Below are positions 46,396 through 57,429 of a stretch of DNA of 64,000 bases, piece by piece. Positions within the stretch are counted from its first letter, which is position 1. Every line of letters starts with the position of its first letter. Source of the stretch: Imbricaverruca yamaguchii (lineage: Eukaryota; Arthropoda; Thecostraca; Neoverrucidae). The notes under the pieces are model-generated. The model saw nothing but the letters and a program-made list of their open reading frames with translations, did not search any database and was not told the origin of the DNA. The position numbers and the translations under genes are program-made. Location: the NCBI GenBank assembly GCA_034440575.1, contig JAOTOL010001468.1, forward strand, positions 640,501-704,500, read 5' to 3'.

Positions 46396-47202
46396 TGCGG
46401 CTTGCTGTGCCGACCTTCGGTGGCCACCTGCGGCTTGCTGTGCCGACCTTCGGTGGCCACCTGCGGCTTGCTGTGCCGACCTTCGGTGGCCACCTGCGGC
46501 TTGCTGTGCCGACCTTCGGTGGCCACCTGCGGCTTGCTGTGCCGACCTTCGGTGGCCACCTGCGGCTTGCTGTGCCGACCTTCGGTGGCCACCTGCGGCT
46601 TGCTGTGCCGACCTTCGGTGGCCACCTGCGGCTTGCTGTGCTGACCTTCGGTGGCCACCTGCGGCTTGCTGTGCCGACCTTCGGTGGCCACCTGCGGCTT
46701 GCTGTGCCGACCTTCGGTGGCCACCTGCGGCTTGCTGTGCCGACCTTCGGTGGCCACCTGCGGCTTGCTGTGCCGACCTTCGGTGGCCACCTGCGGCTTG
46801 CTGTGCCGACCTCGGTGGCCACCTGCGGTGGACCTGCGGCTTGCTGTGCCGACTTCGGTGGCCACCTGCGGCTTGCTGTGCCGACCTTCGGTGGCCACCT
46901 GCGGCTTGCTGTGCCGACCTTCGGTGGCCACCTGCGGCTTGCTGTGCCGACCTTCGGTGGCCACCTGCGGCTTGCTGTGCCGACCTTCGGTGGCCACCTG
47001 CGGCTTGCTGTGCCGACCTTCGGTGGCCACCTGCGGCTTGCTGTGCCGACCTTCGGTGGCCACCTGCGGCTTGCTGTGCCGACCTTCGGCGGCCACCTGC
47101 GGCTTGCTGTGCCGACCTTCGGTGGCCACCTGCGGCTTGCTGTGCCGACCTTCGGTGGCCACCTGCGGCTTGCTGTGCCGACCTTCGGTGGCCACCTGCG
47201 GC
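46396..47202. repeat. Minisatellite, 33 bp unit, about 24.5 copies
   Basis: The unit is TGCGGCTTGCTGTGCCGACC followed by TTCGGTGGCCACC. Copies are nearly identical, apart from one irregular junction near 46,810-46,860 and a few single-base variants (CTGACC, TCGGCGG). A length of 33 keeps frames open on both strands, producing frames of 289-455 codons. High similarity suggests recent expansion. Confidence 0.97.
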
Positions 47203-47747
47203 GGAACCTGTCGGACGACCGGCTGGCGTTGAGCGCTGAGAGTTGGGTTCCGAGAGCTGGCGATGCTTGCCAGAAATTGTGAGGCCTGTCCCGGAGCAGC
47301 TGGATGCACTTGGAAGCTAGATATGGCTGCCGAAGACTGAAATGATCCAATAAAAGCTGGAGAGACCATGACAGATGAATAGGCCTCTGAAATCCAAATA
47401 TGGCCGGACTGGGGTGTTCCGGATGTTTGGGATGGTGGCCTGAGGGGTGGGTCCCTGAAAGCTAAGAAAGTCGATGAGAACTGGCAATGGTTATGGGGAA
47501 AATTGAGGGTCCACCTTTGAGCTAATATGTTTTGAAGAGCCAGAAATGCTGCCGAAGACTGGGAATGTCTCCTAAAAGTGTCATAGACGGCCATGTGGGA
47601 TAAGGAGAGCCGCTGAATACAAGATAGGTTCATGTGGCGATGAAGAGAGCTACTGAATGTTAGAGAAATCTGTATGAGGCGGGAATACATTTGAGGTGTT
47701 GACAGTGCTCTCCGGGGGTTAGTTAGAGCATGCCATGGCCAAGGCAA
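47203..47747 (-). other. Unique 180-codon stretch that stays open into the 33 bp array
   Basis: On the minus strand an ATG near 47,747 opens a frame of about 180 non-repetitive codons rich in Ser, Gln and His. It then continues through the whole 33 bp array as 11-residue repeats to 46,380, 455 codons in all. The unique part itself contains imperfectly repeated words (GCTGCCGAAGACTG twice, GAAGAGAGCTACTGAATG-like several times), so it may be older minisatellite DNA. No known domain; I do not call it a gene. Confidence 0.25.
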
Positions 47748-48389
47748 GGCATAATGTGCCTGTGTGGTAACTAAGACCTGCTAGTGGACTGCATTCACTG
47801 CCGACGTCGGAACCAAGTACCGATTACAGGGCGATTCAAAATAATATAAACGAACCTCGACTTCAACGGAAATCACGTCTGCCTACACTTGTGCACAATA
47901 GATCGCGTCAGTCCACACCTGGCTCATTCCACGACAAATCGACAAGGCAAAGGGGTGATTGTCCACCCTCGTGTCTCAGATTTTGAGCAAAATTGGTGCA
48001 TATGGCTATCGGATGCCCTGAATCCACCAGTGTAAATTTTACTTCGATCAGGAGAACGGTTCAGGAGTTATAACTTCGGACAATTCTGGAAGATCACGCT
48101 GCAAGTTTACCTTCGGTAGCCGATAACTAAGTTTATTATCAGTCAAAATATAATTAATCAAACATTTTTGGATTCGCAAAGATCCAAGGCTGTCACCTGA
48201 AAGGCTGAAGCAACGGCTCTCAAGTCTAACGCTCGCACACACACACAAAGCAACACGCAACTTCATTAGATGCAAGAGCAGGAGCACACCTCATGTGCGT
48301 TGGTAGAAATGTCATTAAACGTGACAAACGTTTTTTTTTCATCAGCTAAAGACGAGCCGAACGCGAAGTTCGGTTCTAGCGGGGGAAAC
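47748..48389. other. Intergenic, nothing recognised
   Basis: No gene, repeat or RNA feature was seen apart from an ACACAC run at 48,235-48,246. Confidence 0.4.
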
Positions 48390-48405
48390 ACATTTCGCCT
48401 ACTCT

Positions 48406-48588
48406 TGTTTTGTTTGTTTATTGGTTGGTTCACGACACACTTTATGCACATTCACGGCTAATGGCGCCGCCCACACTGTTTCGCCGGTGGGCCGCGGGAT
48501 TGGGAAATGTCCTGAGTGGCGCTAGAGTCGAACCCGGGACCTTTGGTACCCATAGCCCGACACCTTAACCACTCGGCCATCCCCGCCC
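48406..48588 (-). mobile_element. tRNA-derived SINE, family 1, full-length copy with 16 bp TSD
   Basis: The minus strand carries the same head, B box, body and AAAC tail as 5,142-5,327. ACATTTCGCCTACTCT flanks it exactly at 48,390-48,405 and 48,589-48,604. Confidence 0.93.
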
Positions 48589-48864
48589 ACATTTCGCCTA
48601 CTCTGCACTAGTCGGCAGACCACGACGGATGACGTCATGGTGTCGGAGAAGCAGGCAGTGGATCAACTCCAGTGGCATAACTTGCCCCAATCTCCCCTAC
48701 GACGAGGTATAGATAGTTACCCGTGTTGTTGCGGAAACATTGCGTCGGGCCCGAGTTGTGTATTCTCGAACAGCCATCAAAAGTGTGCGCAGCATCAACA
48801 ACGGACCAATGCACTACTCATCCTAACGGCCCACATACCAACGGCGCAGCCCAGTCATAATGGC

Positions 48865-50125
48865 AGTGGCGGGCCAGCCAGAGGCAGTGGCGGCATAGCC
48901 ACAGTGGCAGTGGCGACATAGCCACAGTGGCAGTGGCGACATAGCCACAGTGGCAGTGGCGACATAACCAAGAGCAGTGGTGACATAGCCACAGTGGCAG
49001 TGGCGACATAGCCACAGTGACAGTGGCGACATAACCACAGTGGCAGTGGCGACATAGCCACAGTGGCAGTGGCGACATAGCCACAGTGGCAGTGGCGACA
49101 TAGCCACAGTGGCAGTGGCGACATAGCCACAGTGGCAGTGGCGACATAGCCACAGTGGCAGTGGCGACATAGCCACAGTGGCAGTGGCGACATAGCCACA
49201 GTGGCAGTGGCGACATAACCACAGTGACAGGACCACAGTGGCAGTGGCGACATAGCCACAGTGGCAGTGGCGACATAACCACAGTGACAGTGGCGACATA
49301 ACCACAGTGACAGTGGCGACATAACCACAGTGGCAGTGGCGACATAACCACAGTGACAGTGGCGACATAACCACAGTGGCAGTGGCGACATAGCCACAGT
49401 GACAGTGGCGACATAGCCACAGTGGCAGTGGCGACATAATCACAGTGGCAGTGGCGACATAACCACAGTGGCAGTGGCGACATAGCCACAGTGACAGTGG
49501 CGACATAAAGGGCAGTGGCGACATAGCACAGTGACAGTGGCGACATAGCCACAGTGACAGTGGCGACATAGCCACAGTGGCAGTGGCGACATAGCCACAG
49601 TGACAGTGGCGACATAACGCAGTGGCGGTGGCGACATAGCCACAGTGGCAGTGGCGACATAGCCACAGTGGCAGTGGCGACATAGCCACAGTGGCAGTGG
49701 CGACATAACCACAGTGACAGTGGCGACATAACCACAGTGGCAGTGGCGACATAGCCACAGTGGCAGTGGCGACATAGCCACAGTGGCAGTGGCGACATAA
49801 CCACAGTGGCAGTGGCGACATAACCACAGTGGCAGTGGCGACATAGCCACAGTGACAGTGGCGACATAGCCACAGTGGCAGTGGCGAAAAACAGTGACAG
49901 TGGCGACATAACCACAGTGGCAGTGGCGACATAACCACAGTGGCAGTGGCGACATAACCACAGTGGCAGTGGCGACATAACCACAGTGACAGTGGCGACA
50001 TAACCACAGTGACAGTGGCGACATAACCACAGTAACAGTGGCGACATAACCACAGTGACAGTGGCGACATAACCACAGTGACAGTGGCGACATAACCACA
50101 GTGATAGTGTCAGAACAGCCAGAGG
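48865..50125. repeat. Minisatellite, 23 bp unit, about 54 copies
   Basis: The unit is ACAGTGGCAGTGGCGACATA followed by GCC or ACC. A second variable site is GTGGCAG versus GTGACAG. A few truncated units occur (near 49,230, 49,505, 49,615 and 49,885). As 23 is not a multiple of 3, the protein period is 23 residues over three units, and frames up to 446 codons arise on the minus strand. Confidence 0.97.
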
Positions 50126-51124
50126 CAGTGGCGGGTCAACCAGAGTGGCGGCGGCCACAGCAGCAGATGTACTGGTGTTGACTCAAAATTCCTCCAGTTT
50201 CAGATTCTCTCGCGCGGCGTGTACTATCAACTTTCCCTCTCGGTACCACTGGCATCGACATTTCAAACGGCAGCTGAGCTTGTGACTCCCACCACCACCA
50301 CCATCCCCCGATAGGACGACGCGCCATCCCACTTCCGGCGCGTCCAGACAGACACAGCACCATCGAAGTACCCACAGTGCAGTCGAGTCACCGACGGATC
50401 ATAGCCGCTAAAGTTCAAACATCCAGCCAAACACCGCCCGGCTGCCGAGAAACAACAGCCGGGGCTACGATGTCGGCCGCACTCAAACACGCTCCGAGAT
50501 ATACCACCCACTCTTGTCGCACCGCGCCACTCTCGAACACAAGGACTCAGCGCTTCGTGGCAGAAACACGGAGGCGTAAAACACCAAGCAGCGCGCGTCG
50601 GGTGACAAAACTCGCGTAAAGCGCGGCGGGCCGACGCTTGCGGCAACTCTCCGGAGTTGCGGGCGCTCCAGCGCTCCCCGCAACCGCCGCACGGTCAACA
50701 ATCACTCCAGAACGCATGCCACCACCGGAACACCGCATACCTTCACACACGGAACACCGCAGCGCACGCGGTGTCACGACACACCGCCGCCGTCTGCAGC
50801 GCGGCAGGCATTTACAGACGCACATCGCATCAATCCACTAACGACATCGATCTGCACGGCGTCCGGTGCCGACCGGGAGAGCGCGGCCCCCCCCCCCCGG
50901 CGGCTGACTGGGGTCGTGAGTGGCCTCTGCGGCCGCCGGGACTGATGCGTGCCTGCCCCCCACAACGCCGCACCACCTGACCCCACCACTCGGCTGCCCG
51001 CCAACTCCAACGCTCCACCACTCCAACAACGCGTGCGCCGCACCAGCAGCCAGCGTGCTGGCACGTCATCAGCACGCGCTCGCCACTACGCAGCGGTGCG
51101 GTTCCGGTCGGGGTCCGGTGGTAG
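50126..51124. other. GC-rich intergenic, no gene recognised
   Basis: Overlapping open frames on both strands follow from GC-rich composition. I recognise no domain. Confidence 0.4.
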
Positions 51125-51265
51125 CATACCGGGGCAGGGCTGGACCGGCAGACCGAGGCAGGGCCAGCAGACCGCAGCAGGACCGGCAGATCAGGGCAGG
51201 ACCGGCATACCGGGGCAGGACTGGCATACCGGGGCAGGACCGGCATACCGGGGCAGGACCCAGCG
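51125..51265 (+). repeat. 19 bp minisatellite, copy 1 (plus orientation)
   Basis: Units of the form GGCATACCGGGGCAGGACC and GGCAGACCGAGGCAGGACC repeat about seven times. The same unit occurs in reverse at 52,465-52,735. Confidence 0.9.
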
Positions 51266-52045
51266 CACAGCACAGACGGCAGTGACGCATGCCGTAAACG
51301 AGGCGACGATTCTGCGCCTGTGGTGAAGGTATGGATGGGATAGAAACGCTCGCTGGTGATGTAGGTGTTAAGTAGCTGGGTGACGAGCGTGCGCAGCCAT
51401 GCCAGGCACTGCCGACACAGGCGCTCGCGCACACACACTCGGCACTTGTATCGCACAGCCGCGACGCGCACAAACGAGACACATGCACGCATGATTAAAC
51501 ACGAAATAATTTTATGAATAGTTAGTTTATATGAAATGTATGAAATACTAAGAATACATTAATATTATATTTAATATATTTCGTAACTTGCCAGACACAC
51601 CTATATTTTGACCATTTGCCTTTTTCTGCCATAACTTAGACGGGCCAAATCGACACATCACAGCTAACGCTGGGAAACTCCGGGCTGTGCGCAGTTGACT
51701 AACGAAGAATTAACTTCCTCGTCCATCACTTCAATTGGTCGTTGGCATTAGCCGCATACGCAGCGACAACCACAATGGTCCTACAAACAACAGCAAGACA
51801 ACACGACCGGGTTCTTCAAATGTAGACAATATGTCAACATTCTTGCATCGTGTTGGCGATGCCGGGGAACACATAGCATGTAACGAATGAGCCGCTACCA
51901 AGAAAACGGTAGCACATGTCGCATAATATCGCGGGAAGCATTTCCGGAAGCAATATATCGTGCCATGGAGCACATTCATCATCATGTTCAACCGTCAGCA
52001 ATTCCCCCAACTCGGTAAATGGAAATGCGCGGGCCAGTACGGAGA
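51266..52045. other. Intergenic, nothing recognised
   Basis: GC-rich at the left, AT-rich from 51,490. No coding motif was seen. Confidence 0.4.
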
Positions 52046-52335
52046 GGCCTGGTTACCACTAGTACGGAGGGGCCTGATTACGATGGGTACGGAGTAGCCT
52101 AGTTACGATTGATTGATTTATTGATTATTTGGGCTTAAGGGCGCGCCGACTACAAGGTCATTTAGCGCCCATTAGCCTAGTTGCGATGAGTACGAAGGGA
52201 CCTGGTTACGATGGGTACGGATAAGCACGGTTACAATGAGTACGGAGAGATCTGGTCACGATGAGTACGGAGGGACCTGGTTACGATGAGTACAGAGGTT
52301 TGGTTACTGTGAGCACGGAGAAGTACGCTTATGAC
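52046..52335. repeat. Tandem repeat, 25 bp unit, interrupted by a retroelement tail
   Basis: Units like GTACGGAGGGACCTGGTTACG plus ATGA repeat about ten times on both sides of the 63 bp insertion at 52,110-52,172. Confidence 0.85.
52110..52172 (-). mobile_element. 63 bp extremely 5'-truncated retroelement 3' end with TSD
   Basis: On the minus strand it reads ATGGGCGCTAAATGACC, TTGTAGTCGGCGCGCCCTTA, then an AATCAATCA tail. The same end block occurs at the 3' ends of elements A (about 32,480-32,535) and B (about 39,342-39,415), and at 61,079-61,140. TAGCCTAGTTACGAT (52,095-52,109) and TAGCCTAGTTGCGAT (52,173-52,187) flank it and differ at one base. Confidence 0.7.
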
Positions 52336-52464
52336 GCAGTGCTGCATGTCAGCACCGACACGAACGCATCGGCATAGGAGCAGACCTAGGACGCCCCACG
52401 GGTCTCCCGACCGCAGTGCACGCCCATACCGCCCGGACTCACGCCCATCGAGCTTGCTCAACAC

Positions 52465-52735
52465 GAGCATGCCGGTCCTGCCCCGGTATGCCGGTCCTGC
52501 CCTGATCTGCCGGTCCTGTTCCGGTCTGCCGGTCCTGCCTCGGTCTGCCGGTCCTGCCTCGGTCTGCCGGTCCTGCCTCGGTCTGCCGGTCCTGCCCTGG
52601 TCTGCCGGTCCTGCCTCGGTCTGCCGGTCCTGCCCTGATCTGCCGGTCCTGCCCTGATCTGCCGGTCCTGCCTCGGCCTGCCGGCCCTGCCTCGGTCTGC
52701 CGGTCCTGCCTCGGTCTGCCGGTCCCGCCCTGGTC
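52465..52735 (-). repeat. 19 bp minisatellite, copy 2 (minus orientation)
   Basis: CCGGTCCTGCCTCGGTCTG repeats about 14 times. It is the reverse complement of the unit at 51,125-51,265. Confidence 0.95.
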
Positions 52736-53189
52736 CAGTCCCGCCCGAGTGGTGATCACCATTCGCCACGGCCTGCGGTCGGCGGCGGGCCCCCACCCCC
52801 AATCAACCGTCCGACGCGGACCGCCGGCCGCCGACGGACGCGCCCGCCGGATCGACCATGAGCGGCCAACAATGCCATCCGGACGCCACGACCGTGCCGT
52901 GGGGCGCCACCGTCGGGCCCACCCCGCCCCGCCCTCCCCCTCCCGGGAGCGCGGGCAGGGGAGGGGAGGGGCGGGGCAGGCGCCCGACCGACGGCATCAA
53001 CAACAGTCCTCGGCGGAATTGCGGACCGACTTTATGACACCGCCCGGTGCTTAGCATCAAACAATAGCCGTGCGGAGCGGTGGGTATCCGGCTCGCGGCC
53101 GCGGCGGTGCGGTCCGGGTCACGGCGCATAGTCCACGGCCACGCAAGGGCTGGGTCACCGCCGAGGTCACCTCCCCGTCACCGCACCTG
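52736..53189. other. GC-rich intergenic, nothing recognised
   Basis: Open frames on both strands look compositional. Confidence 0.4.
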
Positions 53190-53515
53190 ACCCCACAGAG
53201 TTAGCGTACAGAACTGACCTGCGGACCCGACCCGCATGGCTGGCATACAGACCTGACCCGCAAGGTTGGCGTACAGACCTGACCTGCGGACCTGACTCAC
53301 ATGGCTGGCGTACAGACCTGACCCACAAGGTTGGCGTACAGACCTGACCTGCGCACCTGACCCACATGGCTGGCGTACAGACCTGACTGGCGGACCTGAC
53401 CAACAGACCCGATCCAACATGGTTGGCATACAGTCCTGACCGGCAGATCTGACTCCACAGGTCTAGCGTACAGACATGACTAGCGGATCTGACCCCACAG
53501 CGCCGGCGTAAATAC
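53190..53515. repeat. Tandem repeat with alternating 39 and 26 bp units
   Basis: GGCGTACAGACCTGACC recurs, followed alternately by CACAAGGTT and by TGCGGACCTGACTCACATGG. This gives a superunit of about 65 bp that decays to the right. Confidence 0.85.
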
Positions 53516-53606
53516 CCGATCTGTACACCTTCTACCAGATCTGTGCTGGTTTCGGTGTGCCACGGCTCCTCTATTGCTTGACATAGTGTTGGTCCCGAGT
53601 GGATGG

Positions 53607-53790
53607 AGGGGCGTCGGTGGCTCAGTGGTTAATCTGAGAGTCTGACATGTCGGAGGTACGGGGTTCGATTCCCAGCGGTTCTCGCGCTTCCTGACAGGGT
53701 GAGAAACAGGCGACACCATCACATGACCTCGGCTGTTGGTCACAGGGCTTCGCAAAGCCTCGCAACCCAAGTAGAGAAACTTCGTTGGCA
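53607..53790 (+). mobile_element. tRNA-derived SINE, family 2
   Basis: The head GGGCGTCGGTGGCTCAGTGG contains an A box and is followed by the B box GGGTTCGATTCCC at about 53,661. The body CTGACAGGGTGAGAAACAGG matches the family 2 copy at 19.4 kb. The 3' boundary is not exact and no TSD was found. Confidence 0.65.
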
Positions 53791-54066
53791 CTTTGTGAAA
53801 CAAAGTGTGGTCTTTACCAGATCTGAATTACGTGCAGATTACTTGGAAGTGTTATTGAACAGGTTGTCGATGTTTGTATATGCCTGGTGCTGGGAATTCA
53901 AAATTGAGGCCTTTGTGGCTTCCAAGCCGCGAACAGTCCCACCAGAGACGAACCCTACAAGCAGTGCTTACAGTGGCGATGCATGAATGAGGATGCCTTC
54001 TTGCCTATGGATAGGAAGTTGGAATCATGCACTTCCTATTACGATACGAGTGAAATTATGCACATT

Positions 54067-54955
54067 TTGACCCGCGCCGTCTTCCCTGTCACCCCCCACC
54101 CTCACCCGTCTCGGGGGGGGGGTGCGGTTGAAGACCCCCCCCCCATCTAAAATCCAAATTAAGCATCGCACGAAAACGAAAGAGGTGTCATCGGAAAGCG
54201 CTCGACGAGTAGGGTCCGGATCCACCCCCCCCCAAAAAAATTCCCCCAAAAGTGACCTCACCAGGGGGGCTAGATTTTGACGACTTTTCACGACTTACAT
54301 TATGTTTTTTACTCTGGAGAGTTCATTTTGAGGGATATATGAAAAAACACAATTTATTTGGAATGAGAAAAGGACAGCGAAATCGACCAGGGCTATAATT
54401 TTTTTTTGGCCCTCAAAATTTTTTTAAAAATTTTTTTTTAATTTAATTTCAAAATTTTGCATTTTCAAGTTTTCTTTAATTTTCCTTTTCCAATGGGTAG
54501 AGCAGACAGAGAAACGTTATTGGAAGTCAACTTGCCCAAATACAAAATGCTTACTTTAGCCAGAATCCTGTGTTTGAACTGCAATATGGCAAATACGCAA
54601 AATTGATATGTAGTCAAAGACGAACAAAAAGAGAAAAATTCAACTCGTACGTTTTGGTGCATCCGTAAAGATGAGAAAACGCTGAAAGTTTCATTAAAAC
54701 ATCTGTATCCGTTAAAGCGTGACGACTGATTGAGCTTCTTTGGAGGTGACCTGACTTGATCTTGACGAACTCGTTGACCCTAAATGATCTGACCTAAAAG
54801 TTTTGAATCAGCATGTCAAATTGATGTGGGAAAAGGTACGCCAAATTTGGGTGCGCTGCCGCGCGCCGTTCGTCCGCTATCCGCGAAAAACCGGAGGGGG
54901 CGATTGAAACACCCCACCCCCGAGACGGACGAGTTGATTGAAACAGACGGGTTAA
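54067..54955 (+). mobile_element. TTAA-type non-autonomous DNA element, copy 3
   Basis: The left end is TTGA-CCCGCGCCGTC (a changed TTAA-CGCGCGCCGTC). It continues with CGAAAACGAAAGAGGTG, TTAAAGCGTGACGACTG and CGCGCCGTTCGTCCGCTATC, then CGAAAAACCGGAGGGGG, and reaches a TTAA at 54,952-54,955. Same family and orientation as copy 2. Non-coding. Confidence 0.55.
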
Positions 54956-56440
54956 TGCATGGAAACGTGAAATATGGACTTTTTAGATTTGCTTGAAGGT
55001 ATACACTATTATGAACATGATATGCATTCACTATTGTATACAGAAATGTTTGGGGAAATTTCTACAGTCTATTATGTAGGGTTTCTGGACGTTAAAAACT
55101 CCAATATTTCAACAAACGCAATAATCATGCACCCCCGAATCTAAGAATGAGACATGAACAAAAAAAAAATACTGGTGCTGCACCCACGAGTTTCTTATGT
55201 TGGGAGTGGGGTGACATATTTATTTAAAATCATATATGTATTGTTTGCTTTAGCCCAAAGCTGAAACTTGATCTATTTCGTTTGGAGATGACGTTGGGTA
55301 ATATACCTTAGGTCAGCGGGCTTCCCCTCGGATGCTGCGGTATCGGTAGACTAGGCGCCTCACCCGTCGATACATCCGTTTCACGAACAAGATGAATATG
55401 TCCTCATAGATTCGGACCGAAACTGGAATAAGGCCTAATAGAATGATATTAAAAAAAACTAGAAAACACCGTATGGAATAAGATCGAAAACTAGAATAGT
55501 GCCGATTGGAATGAACCAACATTTGTTTAACACTTTATTGGATACAAATAGATAAGTCATATATGTAACCTAATCTAATATAGTTTCATCCGGCAATAGT
55601 AGAAAGCAATAACCAAAACGCAAGTCAGGTATAGTACCTCCATCCGTTTTCCATGGAATGTAAGCATTATACCTAGAGTAGGTTTTGTACACCGATTTAG
55701 ACTATAGCAAGAGGCAGCTAGGTTAGCTTGATATGTGTATAGCGTGTATGTCTTCAAGACCGAAATTCAGCAACAAAAACGTAAAATAACAAATGCCGGT
55801 TGTACTGAATGTACTGAATGTGCCAGTTGCACAGTTGCCAGTGCAAACCGAATGGTTAAAACCAGTCTACAGTGTTCGGCCATATTCCATTCATGGCATA
55901 TTGGCATGATTTCGTCCATTCAGCCTCCATTGGATCCTATTCCAATCAGTGCCACTCCAGGCTAGAGGTGGTGATGTGACCGGCGAGGAGCCTGCTCCAC
56001 TGATACTGACTGTTGGGGAGGGGGAGGATGGGGTATCCAAGGGCCAGTTCTTCTCCGTCTCCCAGCCCTGATGTCGAAAGGCTGGTCAAATATTTGGTTA
56101 GCCGTCAAAATATACAATTTTATCCGCGCATTTAATTGCCCCCAACGGAAGTTAACCACACCTTCCGTCCCGTTCTCATCCATAGATTTTACTAAACACA
56201 ATGGCAAGTTAGCTATATAATTAATGAACCAGCTTATTGTGATATATTAAGTTGACAATAATTACTAGTGATATGCTTCGGAAGCGTGTTGCAAATTACG
56301 GGTTTGCCGTTGAAATGACAGCTCGGATGCCTTCGGTGTGGTACAAAAATTGAACAAATGATTGGTTTGGAGCTTGACTAGAGGCAGAGAACAAATAGGG
56401 AGCGAAACATTTAATTGAAGTAGCGTAGTTCTTTGTCGCA
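54956..56440. other. Intergenic, nothing recognised
   Basis: AT-rich DNA without supported frames or repeats. Confidence 0.4.
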
Positions 56441-56450
56441 TATACGGAAA

Positions 56451-57272
56451 GAAGTTGCATGCTTAAGTTGCAATGAATAGCGAAGAAATTCAGTACATTA
56501 GGCCGAGCCATGGACCGATAAAAATTGGGACTGGAAATGTTTGAGATTCGTGGGATACCCCAGCACTACATCAAACCTGTCAAAACACTTGAAACGGCAC
56601 CCGTCGGATGCCAAGAGGTGGCCAATTATCGTGAGAAAAGCCAGCCCAGCCTTGGTGAGTTATATTTCCAGCAAACTAGGGCAGGCAAACAAGTGGAACA
56701 ACAAAGCTAACGGATGGACGAACGCAACAGCTGCCATCGCAATATCGGTGGGCAGGAACGGCAGACCAATGGGACGTTGTAGAGAACGGTGGATTTATTG
56801 AATTCTGCAAGATGACATGCCCAGAATACGAAGTCGCTCATCGGAACCCCGTGGTTAAGTACATAGATGACATGTATGAAATTGAAACAAGCAAGCTGGA
56901 CGATGAGATGGTCTACATCAGTGAGTGTCACAACTGAGGGGTGCACACTCACTCGGCTTCGTCAATGTATGCATAACTGAGGATTGGGTGCTCAGGTTGA
57001 ACACACTAGCCGTGGTAGAAATGAATGACAGGCATACAGCAGACAACTGCAGGGCAAAGATCGACAACATCGAGGAGTACGGAGTCAAGGAGAAAGTCGT
57101 AGTACGCGTTACGTACAAAGGAAACAAAATGAAGGCGATGCCCCCGGTTCAGACAGAGGTACATGCACGGCTCATCTGCTGCAGTCAAGTGGGGGCACGA
57201 CATCACAGCAAATCCTGCAATGCAATCAACCATACACAAATAATATCGCGAAGAGATCCCAACAAAAGTTAG
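56451..57272 (+). pseudogene. hAT-type (ZBED-like) transposase relic
   Basis: A degraded BED zinc finger is suggested by VACLSCNE (56,454) and TTSNLSKHLKRHPSDAKRW (about 56,565-56,620), the second half of the finger, in a different frame. Further on, 56,949-57,130 reads FVNVCITEDWVLRLNTLAV, then MNDRHTADN and VKEKVVVRVTYKGNKMKA. This is the start of the hAT catalytic domain, where the family has D-W-x-L...RHTAEN...VTDNxxNM. Here D-N is replaced by Y-K and frame changes are frequent, so it is inactive. No terminal repeats were found. Confidence 0.72.
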
Positions 57273-57429
57273 ACGATGAAGTATGTCCTGGGGGGAAAGG
57301 AACAGAACAAAAGGGGGCTAAACACATAAACTTTGAAGCAGGAGGTAGCATCACGACGGGACAGCAGTCTCACCACGCTCAGGTCAGTGAGCACGAGAAC
57401 GCACTCCGGACAGCTGAGCATCACGCATG

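Noticed and set aside
46298..47350. Open frames of 289-350 codons on both strands
   Set aside because: Translation of the 33 bp minisatellite; both strands and several frames are open at once.
48818..50158. Open frames of 417-446 codons on the minus strand
   Set aside because: Pure translation of a 23 bp minisatellite into a 23-residue period.
53607..53680. tRNA gene
   Set aside because: The head continues into a SINE body shared with 19.4 kb, and no clean acceptor stem pairing is evident.
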